Of a stretch of DNA of 64,000 bases, positions 52,799 through 61,170 are shown piece by piece. Source of the stretch: Ensifer sp. LCM 4579 (GTDB lineage Bacteria > Pseudomonadota > Alphaproteobacteria > Rhizobiales > Rhizobiaceae); NCBI RefSeq assembly GCF_001854885.1, contig NZ_MDDV01000035.1, forward strand, positions 1 to 64,000. The letters run 5' to 3'. Each line of letters opens with the position of its first letter. Position 1 is the stretch's first letter. The notes under the pieces are model-generated. The model was given only the letters and a program-made list of their open reading frames with translations. It searched no databases and was not told the DNA's origin. Position numbers and translations under genes: made by a program.

Positions 52799-54439
52799 TT
52801 ACTGTTCGACGACACGATAGAGGGTGAGTGCAAGTCTATCCCCAGATGAATAATTAATCCCGGCGATTTTCGACATCGCCTCCACCCTATAGCCGGGACC
52901 GACAGTCGCTCTGAACGCGCTTTCATCTTCATCTGGAATAAGGGCCATCGCACCGGAAGGATCGGCGCGCAAGAGACGCGCCGCGCCGGCAATGTCCGTC
53001 AGGGCGGTTTTCGTGCCTGCGAGGAATACAAGGCTCGGTTCATGAAAGCGGACCGACGCGAGAACGGCGTCTTGCCGGGGCTTATGCTCATTGAAGGCAA
53101 CGGCAATTCGGGAACTGAGCCAGATCGGCGTCAACGACGGAAGCACCTGACCGAAGATAAAGGCATAGGCGAGGCCGGCCGACAAGGCGGCGAGGCAGAT
53201 GCGGCCGGCCTGCAACTGCTTGCCGCGGGGAAAAGCCAGGTAGCCGGCGAGCAGGACGGCGCCGGCGGCGATGAAACTCAAAGGCGATACCCAGCCGTTC
53301 AGGTAGATCGGCATTCCTATCACGCTGCCGGCAAGGCCTATCGTCACGACGATCGACCCGGCTGCGGCAAGCCGCCATATCCAATGCTGCCAGTTCCGCA
53401 GAGGCACGGTTTCGTCCGCAGGAAGCGCCATGGCCCAGCCGGTCAACAGCGCCAGGGCGGGATAGGCCGGAAGCGCGTAGTGCGGAAGTTTCGTCGGGAC
53501 GAGTTCGATGGCCAGCCAGAAGGGAATATACCAGGCAAGGCAGAAACGCAGCCGGGGATCGCCCCGCACGCCATTCATCGCCATGAACCCGGCACCGAGC
53601 GCGAGCAGGCCAAACGGCCAGAAATACAGCGAGTAGGTGAGCGCGAAATAGCCGGGCGGCGCGCCGTGCGATTCCTGCCCCCGCGCGACCTTGCCAAGAA
53701 TATCCTTGCCGAGCGCTTCCTGCCAGAAGGCGCCGCCGCTTTCCCAGGTGATCCAGACCAGCCATGGCGAGACCAGGAGAAGCGCCACCAGCAAACCGCG
53801 CAGCGGCTTCAACTGCCGCAGCCAGCGCCAATCCCGGTCGAAGATGCAGAGCGTGGCCGCTGTGGTCACGGCAAGAAATGGCGTGACAGGTCCCTTGATC
53901 AGAACGCCGACAGCCTGTGCGGCCCAGAACAGCCACGGCATGCCGCTTGCAACCGTCTCCTGCTTGCGCACGCCGACATAGATCTGAGCCAAAGCGCCCT
54001 GCGCGATTACGGCGCATGCCAGAAGCATGGCGTCAGTCTTGGCAACACGTCCCTCAAAGGCGGCCCCCCAGATACCGCCTATGATCAGCGCCGCAATGAT
54101 CCCGGCGCGGTTACCGTACAGGCGCGACCCGGCCCAATAGGTGGACAGGACGACAAGCAGGATGCTGAACACCGAGACCAGCCGGTAGATCCAGATTGGC
54201 GCTGCTTCGCCTTGGCCGCTGAGTGTGACGGCACCCGCCTGCAGCCAATAGATGCCGATCGGCTTTTTGTAACGAGAGGTTTCCTGAAACCGGATGTCGC
54301 CATAGTCGCCGGTTTCGATCATTTGCTTGGTGGCTTGGACATACCGCGCCTCGTCTCGGTCCAGCGGCGGTACGGTCCACAGCCCGGGCACGGTGAGAAG
54401 GAGGCTGAACAGCGCGAGAGCCAGATATCGCAGCATCAT
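52799..54439 (-). CDS. ArnT-like (GT83/PMT) glycosyltransferase
   Basis: A 546-residue polytopic membrane glycosyltransferase. The N-terminal periplasmic-loop motif LDRDEARYVQATKQM carries the Asp-Glu pair of the ArnT/PMT superfamily. It is followed by RYKKPIGIYWLQA and about twelve hydrophobic segments. Such enzymes move a sugar from a polyprenyl-phosphate to lipid A or another envelope acceptor. A role with the neighbouring PAP2 protein is plausible but not shown. The start at 54439 is chosen because the longer frame runs into the tRNA gene. Confidence 0.87.
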   Translation of the reverse strand: MMLRYLALALFSLLLTVPGLWTVPPLDRDEARYVQATKQMIETGDYGDIRFQETSRYKKPIGIYWLQAGAVTLSGQGEAAPIWIYRLVSVFSILLVVLSTYWAGSRLYGNRAGIIAALIIGGIWGAAFEGRVAKTDAMLLACAVIAQGALAQIYVGVRKQETVASGMPWLFWAAQAVGVLIKGPVTPFLAVTTAATLCIFDRDWRWLRQLKPLRGLLVALLLVSPWLVWITWESGGAFWQEALGKDILGKVARGQESHGAPPGYFALTYSLYFWPFGLLALGAGFMAMNGVRGDPRLRFCLAWYIPFWLAIELVPTKLPHYALPAYPALALLTGWAMALPADETVPLRNWQHWIWRLAAAGSIVVTIGLAGSVIGMPIYLNGWVSPLSFIAAGAVLLAGYLAFPRGKQLQAGRICLAALSAGLAYAFIFGQVLPSLTPIWLSSRIAVAFNEHKPRQDAVLASVRFHEPSLVFLAGTKTALTDIAGAARLLRADPSGAMALIPDEDESAFRATVGPGYRVEAMSKIAGINYSSGDRLALTLYRVVEQ

Positions 54440-54476
54440 CCCACGCTTTGTCTCCGGGGCTGGACAAAGGAGATTC

Positions 54477-54553
54477 TGGTAGCGGAGGAGGGATTCGAAC
54501 CCCCGACACAAGGATTATGATTCCTCTGCTCTAACCTACTGAGCTACTCCGCC
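54477..54553 (-). tRNA. tRNA-Met (CAU), elongator type
   Basis: A 77-nt gene including the encoded CCA. The acceptor stem is GGCGGAG (54553-54547) with a G-U first pair. The D-arm holds TAGCTCAG, the anticodon loop AUCAUAA has anticodon CAU, and the T-arm holds GGTTCGAATCC. CAU could also be the lysidine-modified tRNA-Ile2; the overall sequence looks more like elongator Met. It is clearly not the initiator, since the acceptor ends pair. Confidence 0.9.
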
Positions 54554-54604
54554 GCCGGTGCCTGAAGCTTCTTGGCGAAGCCCGTTTCGGCTGGTCGGGC
54601 GGCT

Positions 54605-54633
54605 TATAAGGTGCTGTTCCGGCTAGTGTCAAG
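54605..54633 (-). promoter_or_regulatory. Promoter of the tRNA-Met gene
   Basis: On the minus strand: CTTGAC (54633-54628), a 17-bp spacer and CTTATA (54610-54605), a near-consensus sinorhizobial sigma-70 promoter ending about 50 bp before the tRNA 5' end. Confidence 0.75.
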
Positions 54634-54686
54634 CAATGTCTTCGGGAAAAACGCGAAGTTTTCCCGAACAGCCCGATCGGCCTGTC

Positions 54687-55883
54687 TCAGGCGGCCGCCG
54701 ACGCCCCGAGGAGCGCCTGCAGGGCCGCCTCGGCGGCGGGCTCGCGCTCGGATCTGCGGATGAAGCCGCCGCCATAGACGCGGGCGTCTTCGCCGGTGCC
54801 CGAATAGAGCGCACAGGCCTGGCCTGGCGCCACCCCCGCCTCGCCCTCGACGAGTTCGACATAGAGCCCGTCGGCGTCGCACTTCAGCACCGCCGGCGCC
54901 GGCTGGCGGGTGGAGCGGACCTTGGCGAAGCACTCAAAGCCGCGGGCTGCCGCCTCTTCGAGTTCCTCGTCCCCGAGCCAGTTGACATCGCGCAAACGGA
55001 CGCGGCGCGTCTCCAGCGCCTCCTTCGGGCCGACGATGACGCGGCGCGAGCGGGCGTCGAGATAGACGACATAGAGCGGTTCGCCGGTGGCGACCCCGAT
55101 TCCGCGGCGCTGACCGATCGTATAGTGCAGGATGCCCTCATGCGTCCCGAGCACGCGACCGTCGAGATGTACGATCTCGCCGGCAAGCGCGGCATTCGGC
55201 TTCAGCTTCGAGACGATGTCGCTGTATTTCCCCTGGGGCACGAAGCAGATGTCCTGGCTGTCGGCCTTCCTGGCGACGACGAGGCCCATCTCCTCCGCGA
55301 GCCGTCGCGTCTCGGTCTTAGGAAGGCTGCCGAGCGGAAAGCGCAGATAATCGATCTGCTCCTGCGTCGTGGCAAAGAGAAAATAGCTCTGGTCGCGCTC
55401 CGCATCCGTCGGCCGGTAAAGCGCCCGCTGGCCGCCATAACGGGGCTTGGGGCTCGGCCGCGAGCGGATGTAGTGGCCGGTCGCCAGCGCATCGGCTCCG
55501 AGTTCCCTGGCGGTCGCGAGCAGGTCGGCGAATTTGACCGTCTGGTTACAAGCGACGCAGGGGATCGGCGTTTCGCCGGCAATATAGCTCTCCGCGAAGG
55601 GATTGATCACGGTTTCGCGGAAGCGCGCCTCGTAGTCGAGCACGTAATGCGGAATGCCGAGCGTTTCGCAGACGCGGCGCGCATCGTCGATGTCCTGGCC
55701 GGCGCAACAGGAGCCGGCGCGGTGCACCGCCGCACCATGATCGTAGAGCTGCAGCGTGATGCCGAGCACGTCGTAGCCCTCGCGTTTCAGGAGCCCGGCC
55801 ACGACGGAGGAATCGACGCCGCCGGACATGGCGACGACGACGCGCGTCTCTTCGGGCTTGCGGTCAAAATCGAGACTGTTCAC
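54687..55883 (-). CDS. mnmA: tRNA-specific 2-thiouridylase MnmA
   Basis: A 398-residue enzyme that thiolates U34 of Lys, Glu and Gln tRNAs. The P-loop [10 protein letters not shown] (ATP pyrophosphatase) is near residue 18. The catalytic cysteines lie in [11 protein letters not shown] and DICFVPQG, with ATGHYIR between them. The GTG at 55883 ([11 protein letters not shown]) gives the family length. The longer frame to 56027 is not conserved-looking. Confidence 0.93.
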   Translation of the reverse strand: MNSLDFDRKPEETRVVVAMSGGVDSSVVAGLLKREGYDVLGITLQLYDHGAAVHRAGSCCAGQDIDDARRVCETLGIPHYVLDYEARFRETVINPFAESYIAGETPIPCVACNQTVKFADLLATARELGADALATGHYIRSRPSPKPRYGGQRALYRPTDAERDQSYFLFATTQEQIDYLRFPLGSLPKTETRRLAEEMGLVVARKADSQDICFVPQGKYSDIVSKLKPNAALAGEIVHLDGRVLGTHEGILHYTIGQRRGIGVATGEPLYVVYLDARSRRVIVGPKEALETRRVRLRDVNWLGDEELEEAAARGFECFAKVRSTRQPAPAVLKCDADGLYVELVEGEAGVAPGQACALYSGTGEDARVYGGGFIRRSEREPAAEAALQALLGASAAA

Positions 55884-56044
55884 GGGATCCAATCCGGCAT
55901 CCGGGCGCGGCCGTCCGACGCCCTCTTTTACGCTTTCAGGCCGCAAGGCGCTGGTCTCGCCGCGCCAGCGGCATTTTCCCACGGCTTTCGTGCCGCGACA
56001 TATAGAAACTTGTGCTTCGCCGGGCAAGTGCTACGGCGAGGGCG

Positions 56045-56791
56045 TCAGATCAGCTTCATCCTGAGCGCCCGGGCGATCGCCTGCACGCGATTGACCGCAT
56101 CGAGCTTGCGGGTGGCGCTCTTGAAATAGCTCGCCACCGTATAGGCGGAGATGCCGAGGATGATGGCGATCTCGTCACCGCTCTTGCCGGCCGCCGCCCA
56201 GCGCAGGCATTCGATCTCCCGGCTCGACAATCGCTCGCGCGTGGCTTGGCCGGCATCGAAAGTGCGCTCGAGGCATTCGAAGAGCTTGATGAGCGCGAGA
56301 TAAATCATCGCCCGCTCGCCGCCGATGGGCTCCTGCCGCCTGCCCGAAAGCATCGCCAGGAACGGCTCGCCGGAGGTCGTGTGGAGAAGCACGGCGAAAT
56401 GACGGGCCATCTCCGGATAGGGCTGGAGGTGGCGGGTAGCGCCCCGCTCCATTCCCCTCCCCGCCTGCTGCAGCAGTTCCGGGCCGCCGGCCACGGGCAG
56501 CTTCGTGCGGCGCAGGCGCTCGACGAGCACACTCGCCGGGAAAATCTGCTCGGCGTCGTATTGGCGCACCAACTCGGCTGGCCAGTTGCTGAGAACCAAG
56601 CGCTCGGAAAAGCGCTGCTCCTCGCCCATCGGCAGTCGCGCGATCAGGAAATGCGCATAGCCATAGCGGGCGACCAGCCGCCGCATCAGTTGGAGAATTT
56701 CGTATTCCGTCTGTACCGACGCCGGGTCGATGTCGAAAAACAAGTCTGCATCAGCCTCGCGCTGCAAGGCCGGTTCATACGTTTCTTTCAT
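56045..56791 (-). CDS. LuxR family regulator with autoinducer-binding-like domain
   Basis: A 248-residue regulator. The N-terminal autoinducer-binding-like domain covers about residues 20-165. The C-terminal LuxR HTH covers about 182-245, with LSSREIECLRWAAAGKS and ILGISAYTVASYFKSA. No luxI synthase is adjacent, so it is an orphan (solo) receptor or responds to another small molecule. It lies 161 bp upstream of mnmA on the same strand. Confidence 0.87.
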   Translation of the reverse strand: MKETYEPALQREADADLFFDIDPASVQTEYEILQLMRRLVARYGYAHFLIARLPMGEEQRFSERLVLSNWPAELVRQYDAEQIFPASVLVERLRRTKLPVAGGPELLQQAGRGMERGATRHLQPYPEMARHFAVLLHTTSGEPFLAMLSGRRQEPIGGERAMIYLALIKLFECLERTFDAGQATRERLSSREIECLRWAAAGKSGDEIAIILGISAYTVASYFKSATRKLDAVNRVQAIARALRMKLI

Positions 56792-57225
56792 TCAAGGTCA
56801 CCTGCTGCCGGCGCTGTCGCCAGGCCCCTGTTCTAGCGCTTCACACGCCCCGGCGATCGGCTGCAGCGGCGGAACGAAACCCGCCCCGGTCGCGGCGCGG
56901 CCGGTCAAAGGGAGTGGTGATGCGCGGGCGGAAAATCCGGGAGCGCCGCTTCGACGCTCGCTCCTATGCATGCCGTTGCCGCGAAACCGCTGCACGCTTT
57001 CGAGCGGCATGCATGACGAGCAGTCCCGTTATCAGGAAATCTTCCTCGAAGCGAAATGTGGTAATTGCATGACTTCCGGGCCCGAATGGCCGCAAAATCC
57101 CCGGCAGTCCACGCCCCTTGGCGGCATGCTGAGAGCATGGGCAGGAGCGCCGCTTTCCCGGCCGCGCCACGGCATTCCTGCCGGACGGAAGTGTCTCAAA
57201 TTATAAGCAAATCGTTACCGGCCGC
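56792..57225. other. Intergenic DNA, no gene recognised
   Basis: A GC-rich stretch between the divergent LuxR-type gene and sciP. Frames present have no ribosome site or family resemblance. No mosaic repeat copy was seen. The sciP regulatory region begins at its right end. Confidence 0.4.
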
Positions 57226-57240
57226 TTAGGTAAATGTTAA
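57226..57240. promoter_or_regulatory. Candidate CtrA box upstream of sciP
   Basis: TTAG-N7-TTAA (57226-57229, 57237-57240), one mismatch from TTAA-N7-TTAA, 55 bp before the sciP ATG. In Caulobacter, CtrA activates sciP, so the position fits. Confidence 0.45.
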
Positions 57241-57294
57241 ATGTGGCACGCTAGGGTCGTGTGCATATGGTCTTGAGTTTGTGTAGAGAGTCCC

Positions 57295-57570
57295 ATGACC
57301 GAAATGATGCGTCCACGCGTAAAATATGTCATCGGCCCCGATGGCAGTCCTCTGACGATTGCGGACCTGCCGCCGGCCAATACCCGGCGCTGGGTGATCC
57401 GCAGGAAGGCCGAAGTCGTCGCCGCCGTGCGTGGCGGCCTCCTGAGCCTGGAAGAGGCATGCGAGCGTTACACCCTCACCGTCGAGGAATTCCTCTCCTG
57501 GCAGTCCTCAATCAACGATCACGGCCTGGCTGGCCTGCGCACGACGCGCATCCAGCAATATCGCCACTGA
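57295..57570 (+). CDS. sciP: CtrA inhibitor SciP (DUF1153)
   Basis: A 91-residue HTH protein of the DUF1153 family, known in Caulobacter as SciP. SciP binds CtrA and blocks transcription of CtrA-dependent promoters early in the cell cycle. The family pattern RVKYVIGPDGSPLTIADLP and TRRWVIRRKAEVVAAVRGG (helix-turn-helix) through WQSSINDHGLAGLRTTR is complete. The convergent FliJ-like gene separates it from ctrA. Confidence 0.95.
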   Translation: MTEMMRPRVKYVIGPDGSPLTIADLPPANTRRWVIRRKAEVVAAVRGGLLSLEEACERYTLTVEEFLSWQSSINDHGLAGLRTTRIQQYRH

Positions 57571-57598
57571 TCACCCCTGAAACAGGACCATAATTCGA

Positions 57599-57632
57599 AC
57601 CGGCGGCTCGGGGACCCTCCTGAGCCGCCGGT
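57599..57632 (+). terminator. Terminator-like hairpin after sciP
   Basis: ACCGGCGGCTC (57599-57609) and GAGCCGCCGGT (57622-57632) form an 11-bp perfect stem, followed by GTCGTTTC. Confidence 0.65.
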
Positions 57633-57691
57633 GTCGTTTCGGGCGCTTTCCACCGGAATACGCGCTCCAGCTCCACCTCAACACAATAAGG

Positions 57692-57720
57692 AAAACCCGC
57701 CCCCGGAAACGGGAGGCGGG
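57692..57720 (-). terminator. Terminator of the FliJ-like gene
   Basis: On the minus strand CCCGCC pairs with GGCGGG (57720-57715 and 57701-57696) around an inner CCCG/CGGG stem, followed by TTTT (57695-57692). Confidence 0.75.
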
Positions 57721-57758
57721 CTCGGTCAACTTCTCTGCTGCTTGCGCTTCAGGCGATC

Positions 57759-58109
57759 TCAGGCGCGTAGCCGGGTGCCCGCATCCCGTTCTTCGAGCGC
57801 AGCCGCCTTTTCATACTCGGCCTGAACTTCCGCAAGGGCGAGCTCGGCCGCATCCTGCTGCATTTTCAATTCCCGGATCGACACCTGGAGGTTGTCGGCG
57901 CGCTGGCGGGCAGCCTTTGCGAAGGTGGGATAGGCGAAATGCGAGGGGTCGGAAATGCCCGACTTCTTTTCCTCGAAGAGGATTTGGCTTTCAAGTTCCT
58001 TGGTCATCCGCTCGAACTCAGCCATCATCATCTGAAGCTGGTTCAATTGGCGCTGCTTCTCCCGAACCTGAAATTCTTTCAGGCGGACAAGGCTCTCACG
58101 TGGTTTCAT
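57759..58109 (-). CDS. FliJ-like coiled-coil protein
   Basis: A 116-residue protein, almost wholly helical, with a long amphipathic coiled coil (about residues 5-105) of the FliJ type. FliJ escorts chaperones to the flagellar type III export ATPase. The ATG at 58109 was chosen; the upstream frame extends into a decayed repeat. It is divergent from ctrA across a 533-bp regulatory region. Confidence 0.75.
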   Translation of the reverse strand: MKPRESLVRLKEFQVREKQRQLNQLQMMMAEFERMTKELESQILFEEKKSGISDPSHFAYPTFAKAARQRADNLQVSIRELKMQQDAAELALAEVQAEYEKAAALEERDAGTRLRA

Positions 58110-58283
58110 ACGCAATACTCCCGTGGATGGCGACACCCCGGCTACCGATTCCACAGCGCCCCCGCTATGGGGCAAGGCCGCCGCAGCACTTTGAACTTGC
58201 GCATGGTCCGCCTCAAATCGACGCCGATCCGAGCCACCATGCGCTACCCTCCGGCCCACCCTGGAGCCGAAAACGAAAAATCC

Positions 58284-58313
58284 CCAGCGGTCTTAACAAA
58301 TACCTACCGCTGG
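58284..58313. repeat. 8-bp inverted repeat in the fliJ-like/ctrA gap
   Basis: CCAGCGGT (58284-58291) and ACCGCTGG (58306-58313) are perfect inverted arms with a 14-bp AT-rich spacer containing TTAAC. It could be an operator or the leader hairpin of the fliJ-like transcript. A decayed mosaic-repeat core lies next to it at about 58155-58206. Confidence 0.5.
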
Positions 58314-58407
58314 TAACCTTTCGTTTACGGGCATCGTTAATCATAGGGACGATGATTTAAGGCTCCGTAAATGCTGGGATACGAAATGTGGCGCTTGGCC
58401 TATTTGC

Positions 58408-58555
58408 GAGTCTGGAGAGTCGGATAGCGGCATTTCCTCATGTATAACGTGAGAAGTGCCGTTTCAGATTCACCTTTGGAATCAGGAGACTGCTAAAAAT
58501 ATTTAACACGCTCGATACACCTTGCCAGAGTGAATCAGAATTTGTTAACCATTTG
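58408..58555 (+). promoter_or_regulatory. ctrA promoter region with clustered GANTC sites
   Basis: Five CcrM methylation sites (GANTC) occur at 58408, 58417, 58467, 58479 and 58532, and a CtrA half-site GTTAACCAT lies at 58544-58552, all 90-235 bp before the ctrA ATG. The rest of the 533-bp gap holds no gene. Confidence 0.65.
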
Positions 58556-58642
58556 ATGGCAGCCTCCAAATCAGGCAACGACTGGATCCGTCACGCGTAA
58601 GGGGGGCCACGACGACCTTGGGCGGCGGAAAAGGGGAAGACT

Positions 58643-59344
58643 ATGCGGGTTCTACTGATCGAAGACGACAGCGCGACGGCGCAAAGCATTGAGTTGATGC
58701 TCAAGTCAGAGAGTTTCAATGTCTACACCACCGATCTCGGGGAGGAAGGCGTCGATCTCGGCAAGCTTTACGATTACGATATTATCCTTCTCGATCTGAA
58801 TTTGCCGGACATGTCCGGCTACGAGGTCCTGAGAACGCTGCGTCTGTCGAAGGTGAAGACCCCGATTCTCATTCTCTCCGGCATGGCAGGCATCGAGGAC
58901 AAGGTCCGGGGCCTCGGCTTCGGCGCCGACGATTACATGACCAAGCCCTTCCACAAGGACGAACTGGTGGCGCGCATCCATGCGATCGTGCGCCGCTCCA
59001 AGGGCCACGCCCAGTCGGTGATCGCCACCGGCGAACTGATCGTCAATCTCGACGCCAAGACGGTGGAGGTCGGCGGCCAGCGCGTGCATCTGACCGGCAA
59101 GGAATATCAGATGCTGGAGCTGCTCTCCCTGCGCAAGGGCACGACCCTCACCAAGGAAATGTTCCTGAACCACCTCTACGGCGGCATGGACGAGCCGGAA
59201 CTGAAGATTATCGACGTCTTCATCTGCAAGCTGCGCAAGAAGCTCGCAAACGCCGCCGGCGGCGCCAACTATATCGAAACGGTCTGGGGCCGCGGCTACG
59301 TGCTGCGCGAGCCGGAAGGCAACGACTACCTGGAAACCGCCTGA
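58643..59344 (+). CDS. ctrA: Cell-cycle response regulator CtrA
   Basis: A 233-residue OmpR-type master regulator. The receiver domain covers residues 1-117 with acid pair Glu7/Asp8/Asp9, phospho-acceptor Asp51 and Lys101. The winged-helix DNA-binding domain covers about 125-225, with [17 protein letters not shown] and [12 protein letters not shown]. It is activated by CckA-ChpT phosphorelay; chpT lies 0.8 kb downstream. The C-terminus ends in Ala, consistent with the ClpXP-degraded tails of the family. A terminator follows. Confidence 0.97.
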   Translation: MRVLLIEDDSATAQSIELMLKSESFNVYTTDLGEEGVDLGKLYDYDIILLDLNLPDMSGYEVLRTLRLSKVKTPILILSGMAGIEDKVRGLGFGADDYMTKPFHKDELVARIHAIVRRSKGHAQSVIATGELIVNLDAKTVEVGGQRVHLTGKEYQMLELLSLRKGTTLTKEMFLNHLYGGMDEPELKIIDVFICKLRKKLANAAGGANYIETVWGRGYVLREPEGNDYLETA

Positions 59345-59406
59345 TTTCCAACCTGTCACGCCGGGCAAGAGGTCCGCGCGACAAACCCGCCCCCCGAACA
59401 CGAAGA

Positions 59407-59427
59407 CCCGCCTCCTGGCGGGTTTTT
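59407..59427 (+). terminator. Rho-independent terminator of ctrA
   Basis: CCCGCC (59407-59412), loop TCCT, GGCGGG (59417-59422), then TTTTT (59423-59427). Confidence 0.9.
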
Positions 59428-59467
59428 GTCGTTTTGGCGATTCGTTTACCCTGTCCTGCCCCCCCTC

Positions 59468-59496
59468 AAAAAAAGAGAGCCGCGGCGAGCCGCGGC
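59468..59496 (-). terminator. Rho-independent terminator of the receiver gene
   Basis: On the minus strand GCCGCGG pairs with CCGCGGC (59496-59490 and 59485-59479) around CTCG, followed by CTCTTTTTTT (to 59468). Confidence 0.85.
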
Positions 59497-59554
59497 CAGT
59501 TTCTCCGGGAGGATCTGCAATGCATTTTCAAAGCGCGTCGCGGAAATACGCGCT

Positions 59555-59917
59555 TCAGGCCGCCATCGACTGGTTGGCAAAGACATTCGTCAGGATCTTG
59601 CGGTCGAAGGGCTTCAGGAGGAAATCATCGGCGCCGGCGCGCTTGCCGGCCATCATCTTGCGAAGGTCCGCCTCGACGACGCAATAATAGATTTTGACCG
59701 AGGCGCCCTCTGGCAGCCTGCGGATATTGCCGATGAGGTCGAGTGCCCCTTCGAGCGCGGCGTCGACGATCAGGATGTTCGGCAGCTCGGCTTCGCAACG
59801 CACCAGCGCCTCCAGGCTGCTCGGCGCCTCGGACACGAGAAAACCCATGCCCGAGAGGATACGCTTTCCGACCTTTCTTACAACATCCGAACCATCAGCG
59901 ATCATCAAGCGCCGCAT
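59555..59917 (-). CDS. Atypical single-domain response regulator
   Basis: A 120-residue stand-alone receiver. Asp8, the presumed phospho-acceptor Asp52 (ILIVDAAL) and Lys102 (LKPF) are present. The second acidic residue is Gly9, and the conserved Thr/Ser switch is replaced by Val/Glu (CVVEA, residues 79-83). It therefore may bind rather than turn over phosphate. It lies between ctrA and chpT, so it is a candidate modulator or phosphate sink of the CckA-ChpT-CtrA relay. It is not close to CpdR at its N-terminus. Confidence 0.83.
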   Translation of the reverse strand: MRRLMIADGSDVVRKVGKRILSGMGFLVSEAPSSLEALVRCEAELPNILIVDAALEGALDLIGNIRRLPEGASVKIYYCVVEADLRKMMAGKRAGADDFLLKPFDRKILTNVFANQSMAA

Positions 59918-60172
59918 GCTTCACTCCCTATACGCCTCAAAGGCGAAAAACGCATCCATGAAACAATCCTATTTGGATTTGGCAAAGAAACCGTTACCGC
60001 GCACGCTTGACCCTTCTTTTGCTTCGCGACCAAGTTGCGGGGCGCGTCAATGCTTACGATCATCGAGAGCCAGGAAATCCCCGGCGTTCGGCGGCGGCGA
60101 AAAACGCAAGAAGCCGCCGGACGGACCGGCGGGTACCAATTCGTGCCGTTGTCGATGAGCGGCTCCGCCGGA

Positions 60173-60817
60173 TCAGGCGCCGGCGCGCGCGGTGAAGACG
60201 ATCTCTTCGCCAGTCGATGCGACGTCGATCGTCATGCCCGCCTCTTCGGCAAGCAGCACCGTGTAATAGGGTTGGATCGAGTGCGCGTCGACCGCCTCCT
60301 CCGGGGTGCCGGAGAGAATTTCCATGAGCTTCGGCGGCACCCGCATCATCCGCCCCTTGGCAATGAGCGTGAAGGCGGCGTCGAATTCCGGATCCTCCAG
60401 CGTGACGTCGATCGAGCCGCCGCGCGGGATTGCGCCATAGGCGATGAGGAACAGGTTCAGGAGCAGCTTGACGCGATTCTTGGCGATGATCGCGCGCGGG
60501 CCGTTCCAGGCGACTTCGGTCTTCTTTTCGGCGGCGGCGAAATCCTTGGCCGCCTTCTCCGCCTCTCCGGTGTCGATCGATGCACCGACCGAGCCCGAGG
60601 CGCCGAAAGCGAGACGGGCGAATTTCAGCCGGACCGAGGCGTTGAGGGCGCTCGTGCGGATCAGGTCCATGGCGTCGGCATCGGCGCCACCCTCGTCGAG
60701 CAGTTCGAGGCCGTTGTTGATGGCGCCGACCGGCGAGATGATGTCGTGGCACACCCGACTGCACAGCAGCGCGGCGAGGTCGGGTCCCGTCAGCGTCAGG
60801 TTCGGATTCTTTGCCAT
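60173..60817 (-). CDS. chpT: Histidine phosphotransferase ChpT
   Basis: A 214-residue dimeric phosphotransferase that moves phosphate from CckA to CtrA and CpdR. The phospho-His motif LLCSRVCHDIISPVGAINNG places His24 in the first helix. A degenerate HATPase-like C-terminal domain follows, with no ATP-binding N/G boxes. GGAA six bases before ATG 60817 sets the start. A 255-bp gap without recognised genes separates it from the receiver gene. Confidence 0.94.
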   Translation of the reverse strand: MAKNPNLTLTGPDLAALLCSRVCHDIISPVGAINNGLELLDEGGADADAMDLIRTSALNASVRLKFARLAFGASGSVGASIDTGEAEKAAKDFAAAEKKTEVAWNGPRAIIAKNRVKLLLNLFLIAYGAIPRGGSIDVTLEDPEFDAAFTLIAKGRMMRVPPKLMEILSGTPEEAVDAHSIQPYYTVLLAEEAGMTIDVASTGEEIVFTARAGA

Positions 60818-60954
60818 TCTCGTTCCTTGTCCGGTTCTTCCATCCGCGGCTTGCGCAGGGCGCAAACGCCCCCGGCCACGCCCGACCTTGGCCTGCCCCA
60901 CGCGGCCGGCGAGCACGCCTATTCTTCGATCAGCCATAATGACATCACATTTGG

Positions 60955-60969
60955 TAAACCGATTGTTAA
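60955..60969. promoter_or_regulatory. Candidate CtrA box upstream of the DUF1134 gene
   Basis: TAAA-N7-TTAA (60955-60958, 60966-60969), one mismatch from the CtrA consensus, in the 353-bp divergent gap between chpT and the DUF1134 gene. No gene is seen in that gap. Confidence 0.4.
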
Positions 60970-61170
60970 GATCATCGGTTCAAATTGTCAGAGCACCCCG
61001 GTTTCGGATCCTCGAGGACGCACTGAAAGCGGAGAGGGTGCGCTCGATCAAGTCGGTAGTGCCATTCACGGGCAGCCGCTTGAATATGGACCAGACCCGC
61101 GGGTGGCGCGCGACCGATCGAAACGCTGGCCGGCCCGCGCGCGCCGCATTCGCGCCCGACGGAGGAAACG

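Noticed and set aside
54440-54511. N-terminal extension of the ArnT-like protein
   Set aside because: The extra residues are translated tRNA-Met sequence and its leader, so the start was moved to 54439.
56045-56791. LuxR-type gene as part of a quorum-sensing pair
   Set aside because: No LuxI-type synthase was found nearby, so only an orphan regulator is called.
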